A stretch of 41,080 nucleotides of DNA, taken from assembly GCA_944385395.1 (NCBI GenBank), contig CALWXA010000035.1, positions 1 through 41,080 on the forward strand, read 5' to 3'. The notes under the pieces are model-generated. The model was not told the origin of the DNA and searched no databases. It saw only the letters and a list, made by a program, of their open reading frames with translations. Shown in pieces: positions 37,514-41,080 of the stretch. Each line of letters starts with the position of its first letter. Position 1 is the stretch's first letter. This stretch comes from an uncultured Oscillospiraceae bacterium. GTDB lineage: Bacteria; Bacillota; Clostridia; Oscillospirales; Oscillospiraceae. The translations under genes and the position numbers were made by a program.

Positions 37514-39088
37514 ATGAACAAGCGCACACTGCGCCGCCGGCTCCGTGCCGGCTTCGGCGCCGTACCCCAGGTACGCTATGAGGCCGGGGATATGGATCAT
37601 ATCCGGGAATACTGGGATTTCCGGCGTGAGACGGAGACCTTCGGCCTGGACGAGATCACCTGGAACGACCTGGACCTGGAGGACGTGTTCCGGCGCATCA
37701 ATCCGGGACTGTCCCTCTCCGGCGAGCAGTATCTCTACTATATGCTGCGCACCCCCGCCCAGGACCGGGAGAGCTACGAAAAGCGCCGCCGGCTGGTGGA
37801 GCTGATGGAAGAGGAGGATCTGCGGCTGGATCTGCAGACGATCCTTTACCGCCTGGGCTGCCGCCGCCGGGCCCGGCTGTGCCGTGCCTTTGTGCCGGAA
37901 TCCCACAGCCCGCTGTGGCTGGTGATCTATCTCATGCTGCTGGCATTTACGTTGGCAGCGGCGGTGACCACCGCTTTTTCCCTGCAGACGGGCCTGACGC
38001 TGCTTCTTTTGAGCTGCACCGCCAACGGCATCATCCATGAACTGCGGATCCGTCAGGTGCAGTCGGATTTCGATACGGTGAACTACACCGTGGGTATGGT
38101 TTTCGCCCTGCGCCGCATCCGAAAGCTGCATAACCGCTGGCTGGATGAGGAACTGCAGGAGGCATACCAGGCCCTGGACGGTCTGAAAACCGTGATCCGC
38201 ACCGGCGGTGTGTCCCGGGCCCCGGATGACGGCATCAGCGCATTGGTGATGATGCTGACCCTGGTGGACCTCATCGCCTATGAGGTGCTGAAAAACAAGC
38301 TGGGCCGCTGTCACCGGCAGGTGTTTGCGGTGCATGAAGCTCTGGGCCGCCTGGACGCTGCCATCGCCGTGGCCTCCTGGCGGGCGGGGATGGAGGTATG
38401 GTGCCTGCCGGAGCTGGACTTCGGCGCCGCCGGATTGCAGCTGCAGGGTGTGGTGCATCCCCTGCTGGAAGAGCCGGTGCCCAATGACCTGACGGCGCAG
38501 CGCTGCGTGCTCATCACCGGCTCCAATGCCTCCGGTAAATCTACCTTCTTAAAATCCGCCGCCCTGTGTGCCGTGCTGAGCCAGAGCCTGTGCACCGCAC
38601 CGGCAGAGGGCTACCGTTCCGGCGCTTTCCGGATCTATTCCTCCATGGCCCTGCAGGACGATTTGCTGGGCGGTGAGAGCTATTATATCGTGGAGACCCG
38701 TTCCCTCAAGCGGATCCTGGATGCCGCCGGGGAGGAGGGGCTGCCGGTGCTGTGCGTCATTGATGAGGTGCTCCGGGGTACCAATACCGTGGAGCGCATC
38801 GCAGCCTCCAGCCAGGTGCTGGAGACCCTGGCCCGTTCCGGGGCGCTGTGCCTGGCCGCCACCCACGATCTGGAGCTGTGCGGCCTGCTGGAAGGGTGCT
38901 ATGACCTCTACCACTTCAGCGAATATATCCAGGACGACGAGATGTGGTTCGACTACCGGCTGCAGCCGGGGATGGCCACCTCCCGCAACGCCATCAATCT
39001 GCTGCGTCTGCTGGGCTTCGATGAAGAGCTGGTGGCCAAGGCCCACCACCGGGCGGATGCCTATACCCGTACCGGCGTGTGGCAGTAA
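37514..39088 (+). CDS. MutS-family ATPase with membrane segments
   Basis: A 524-residue protein with the MutS clamp and ATPase parts but no mismatch-recognition domain. An N-terminal helical part (about 1-130) is followed by two hydrophobic helices (about 133-153 and 158-175), further lever helices, and the C-terminal ABC-type MutS ATPase: Walker A ITGSNASGKSTFLKSAAL (about 333-350), the SSMALQDDLLGGESYY region, Walker B VLCVIDEVLRGTNTVER and the ATHDLELCGLL histidine switch. It therefore belongs to MutS-related ATPases distinct from MutS1 and MutS2; a role in mismatch repair is doubtful. AAGGAGG precedes ATG at 37514. The single gene lies between divergent and convergent minus-strand genes. 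Confidence 0.85.
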   Translation: MNKRTLRRRLRAGFGAVPQVRYEAGDMDHIREYWDFRRETETFGLDEITWNDLDLEDVFRRINPGLSLSGEQYLYYMLRTPAQDRESYEKRRRLVELMEEEDLRLDLQTILYRLGCRRRARLCRAFVPESHSPLWLVIYLMLLAFTLAAAVTTAFSLQTGLTLLLLSCTANGIIHELRIRQVQSDFDTVNYTVGMVFALRRIRKLHNRWLDEELQEAYQALDGLKTVIRTGGVSRAPDDGISALVMMLTLVDLIAYEVLKNKLGRCHRQVFAVHEALGRLDAAIAVASWRAGMEVWCLPELDFGAAGLQLQGVVHPLLEEPVPNDLTAQRCVLITGSNASGKSTFLKSAALCAVLSQSLCTAPAEGYRSGAFRIYSSMALQDDLLGGESYYIVETRSLKRILDAAGEEGLPVLCVIDEVLRGTNTVERIAASSQVLETLARSGALCLAATHDLELCGLLEGCYDLYHFSEYIQDDEMWFDYRLQPGMATSRNAINLLRLLGFDEELVAKAHHRADAYTRTGVWQ

Positions 39089-39092
39089 CAAA

Positions 39093-39136
39093 TGCAAAAA
39101 AAGAAGCAGGAGCTTGGCTCCTGCTTCTTTTTTGCA
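39093..39136. terminator. bidirectional terminator between MutS-like and M20 genes
   Basis: TGCAAAAAAAGAAGCAGGAGC, loop TTG, and a complementary arm ending TTTTTTGCA; one A is unpaired. It serves convergent genes on both strands. Confidence 0.88.
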
Positions 39137-39137
39137 A

Positions 39138-40580
39138 TCAATACTTGCCGATGGGGGGCATCACATATTCCGGCAGGGGGCAGACATACCGCCCGCCGTT
39201 CTTCTTGAGAAGCTCCGCCCGTGCCTTTTCCAGCACTTCCGGCTGCTCCATGGTGCGGATGGCCGCCAGTACCAGCACTTCCGCCGCCCGGAGCATGCCC
39301 TTCATGCCGATCTGAGAGCAGGAAAAGGCGGTATTCTGCCAGGAGTGCCCTACGTTGCCCAGACACGCCGTGGCCATGGACAGCATCACTGTGGGAGTGG
39401 CATAGCCCACATCGCCCACATCGGTGGAGCCGGAGCTGTAGCCGGTTTCCTTGGGATCGAAGGGGAAGATTTTGCTGTGCAGCGGCTTTTCCAGGGCTGC
39501 ATCCAGCTCTTCCGGATCGAAATAGGCCTCCAGCTTTTCCCGGATGCCCTGAAGGGTGGAGCGGCTGTAGGTCCGCAGGAACTGATCGGCCAGACGGTAG
39601 TCGTCCTCCGTCCAGTCCGGAGCCCCCAGCTCCTGCATGCACTGATCCACCAGTACCCCCAGGGTCTTGCTGGGCACGTAGTCGGAGAAGGCCATGGTGA
39701 TCTCATACTGCATCTTGGTGCCGGTCATCAGGGCCGCGCCCTTGGCCACATCCACCACACGGGTGAACAGCTCCTGCACCTGACCGATCTTGGGGGCCCG
39801 TACCTCGTACTTGATGACGGCGTGGCTCTGCACCACGTTGGGTGCGGTGCCGCCGGGATCGGAATAGGCGTAGTGGATCCGGGCGGCGTCGATCATGTGT
39901 TCCCGGAGGTAGTTGGTGCCCACGTTCATCAGCTCCACGGCATCCAGGGCGCTGCGGCCCAGATGGGGCTCGCCGCCGGCATGGGCCGCCACGCCATCGA
40001 AGATGAAGTTGGCGCCCATGATGGCCACGCTGCCCTTGGAGCCCACCTCGTTAACGGTGTCGGGATGCCAGGTGTAGGCGAAATCCACGTTGTCAAAGTA
40101 CCCGGCCCGGGCGATGAACTGCTTGGAGCCGGCGCCCTCCTCGGCGGGACAGCCAAAGAGGATCACGGTACCGTCCTTGTTCTGCTGCTTGAGATAGTCC
40201 TTCAAAGCCACAGCGGCGGCGTAGCAGCCGGCGCCGATGAGGTTGTGGCCACAGCCGTGGCCGGGGCCGCCGGCCTCCACCGGGCGGCACTGGGGGCATC
40301 CGGCGGCCTGGCTGAGACCGGCCAGAGCGTCGTATTCTGCCAGCAGGCCCATCACCGGCTTGCCGCTGCCGGAGACAAAGGTGGCGGTAAAGGCGGTAGG
40401 GATGTCGGCGATCCCCATTTCAATGGTAAAGCCCTGGGCCTCCAGCGCCTGGGCCAGGGCGGCGGCGGAGCGCTTCTCCTCATAGGACAGCTCCGCATAG
40501 CCCCAGATCTCCCGGGCCAGCTTTTCGGCGGTGTCGGCGGTGTTCGCCACCAGGGTCTTGCAGATTTCCACTTGATTCAT
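39138..40580 (-). CDS. M20-family amidohydrolase (AbgB-like)
   Basis: A 480-residue zinc-dependent peptidase/amidohydrolase of the M20 family. LLAEYDAL and PGHGCGHNLIGAG hold metal-binding Asp/His residues. CPAEEGAGSK has the catalytic Glu pair, and WHPDTVNEVGSKGS is near the dimerisation lid. The pattern YSSGSTDVGDVGYATPTV is typical of AbgB, which cleaves p-aminobenzoyl-glutamate, and of aminoacyl-amide hydrolases. The substrate is not fixed. GAGGAGGAAG precedes the start. It begins 15 bases after the GlnQ-type ATPase gene, so imported amino-acyl compounds may be its substrate. Confidence 0.92.
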   Translation of the reverse strand: MNQVEICKTLVANTADTAEKLAREIWGYAELSYEEKRSAAALAQALEAQGFTIEMGIADIPTAFTATFVSGSGKPVMGLLAEYDALAGLSQAAGCPQCRPVEAGGPGHGCGHNLIGAGCYAAAVALKDYLKQQNKDGTVILFGCPAEEGAGSKQFIARAGYFDNVDFAYTWHPDTVNEVGSKGSVAIMGANFIFDGVAAHAGGEPHLGRSALDAVELMNVGTNYLREHMIDAARIHYAYSDPGGTAPNVVQSHAVIKYEVRAPKIGQVQELFTRVVDVAKGAALMTGTKMQYEITMAFSDYVPSKTLGVLVDQCMQELGAPDWTEDDYRLADQFLRTYSRSTLQGIREKLEAYFDPEELDAALEKPLHSKIFPFDPKETGYSSGSTDVGDVGYATPTVMLSMATACLGNVGHSWQNTAFSCSQIGMKGMLRAAEVLVLAAIRTMEQPEVLEKARAELLKKNGGRYVCPLPEYVMPPIGKY

Positions 40581-40595
40581 GGTTTCTTCCTCCTC

Positions 40596-41080
40596 TTACA
40601 GTACCATGCTGAGGAATTTGATGGTGCTGGGGTCCCGGGGACAGGTAAAGATCTGGTCGGGACTGCCCTGCTCCTTGATGATGCCGTCGCAGATGAACAG
40701 TACCCGGTCTGAGACCTCCCGGGCAAAGCCCATCTCGTGGGTGACGATGAGGATGGTCATGCCGCTGTGGGTCAGCTCGCCGATGACCTGCAGCACTTCC
40801 TTCACCATCTCCGGGTCCAGGGCGCTGGTGGGCTCGTCAAAGAGCATGACCTCCGGCTCCATGGCCAGGGCCCGGACGATGGCCAGACGCTGCTTCTGTC
40901 CGCCGGAGAGCTTCCGGGGATATTCTGCAGCCTTGTCGCCCAATCCCACCCGCGGCAGCAGGGCCATGGCCTGTTGCCGCGCCTGCTGCTTGGGGCCTCT
41001 CTTTTCCACTACAGGTGCCAGCGTCACGTTGTCCAGCACCGTCATGTTGGGGAATACGTTGAAATTCTGGAATACCATGC
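40596..41080 (-). CDS. polar amino acid ABC transporter ATP-binding protein, 5' part outside window
   Basis: Only the C-terminal ~161 residues are present; the gene continues beyond base 41080, so the Walker A motif is not seen. Visible parts are the Q-loop [18 protein letters not shown], the signature [16 protein letters not shown], Walker [17 protein letters not shown], and the H-switch [18 protein letters not shown]. The sequence most resembles GlnQ/HisP-type importers of glutamine or other polar amino acids. Its permease and binding protein are expected upstream, outside the window. It is the first visible gene of an operon with the M20 amidohydrolase. Confidence 0.94.
   Translation of the reverse strand, partial: MVFQNFNVFPNMTVLDNVTLAPVVEKRGPKQQARQQAMALLPRVGLGDKAAEYPRKLSGGQKQRLAIVRALAMEPEVMLFDEPTSALDPEMVKEVLQVIGELTHSGMTILIVTHEMGFAREVSDRVLFICDGIIKEQGSPDQIFTCPRDPSTIKFLSMVL

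Overview
The window looks like chromosomal DNA of a GC-rich anaerobic Firmicute, most likely a gut member of the Clostridia (Oscillospirales-like). This is inferred from family content: oxygen-sensitive 4-hydroxybutyryl-CoA dehydratase, a class I-type operon with TrmFO, PlsX, ACP and RNase III, an LtaS-like phosphotransferase, and SpoIIIE-type DNA translocase. No rRNA, tRNA, CRISPR array, transposase or prophage gene was seen. The layout is dense, with clean intrinsic terminators and many near-consensus sigma-A promoters with 17-bp spacers.

Region 1 (1-12 kb) is accessory metabolism. It holds a tRNA-binding-domain protein, an APC permease divergent from an AraC-type regulator and a glycerol-kinase-like FGGY kinase, a PhnW-like class V aminotransferase, pyruvate kinase, a MATE transporter, and a GntR/FCD repressor divergent from a galactonate-dehydratase-like enolase-superfamily enzyme. 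The last promoter carries a palindrome matching the FCD-repressor operator pattern.

Region 2 (12-21.4 kb) is the most striking part. A PAS/AAA+/HTH sigma-54 activator is followed by paired palindromes and a full consensus -24/-12 promoter. That promoter drives a translationally coupled set: a large membrane-bound alpha/beta hydrolase, 4-hydroxybutyryl-CoA dehydratase (abfD), a NifU-C domain protein, an unrecognised 93-residue eight-cysteine protein, and 4-hydroxybutyrate CoA-transferase (abfT/cat2). A YczE-like membrane protein follows, and then rpoN (sigma-54 itself) on the other strand. The activator, promoter, enzymes and sigma factor lie within about 9.5 kb. I infer a regulated module that activates 4-hydroxybutyrate to its CoA ester and dehydrates it to crotonyl-CoA, feeding butyrate formation. 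The hydrolase may supply the acid from an ester or lactone.

Region 3 (21.6-33 kb) is a housekeeping block on the plus strand: a small ribbon-helix-helix protein, a SpoU methyltransferase, dprA, topA, trmFO, plsX, acpP, rnc, uppP and ftsK/spoIIIE. Many of these genes overlap by ATGA or sit a few bases apart.

Region 4 (33-41 kb) is mainly minus strand: an Ig-like-fold lipoprotein-like protein, an LtaS-like phosphotransferase, a coiled-coil protein, an AlsT/AgcS sodium:amino acid symporter, an M20 amidohydrolase and the 3' part of a GlnQ-type ABC ATPase cut by the window end. A membrane-anchored MutS-like ATPase lies on the plus strand between them.
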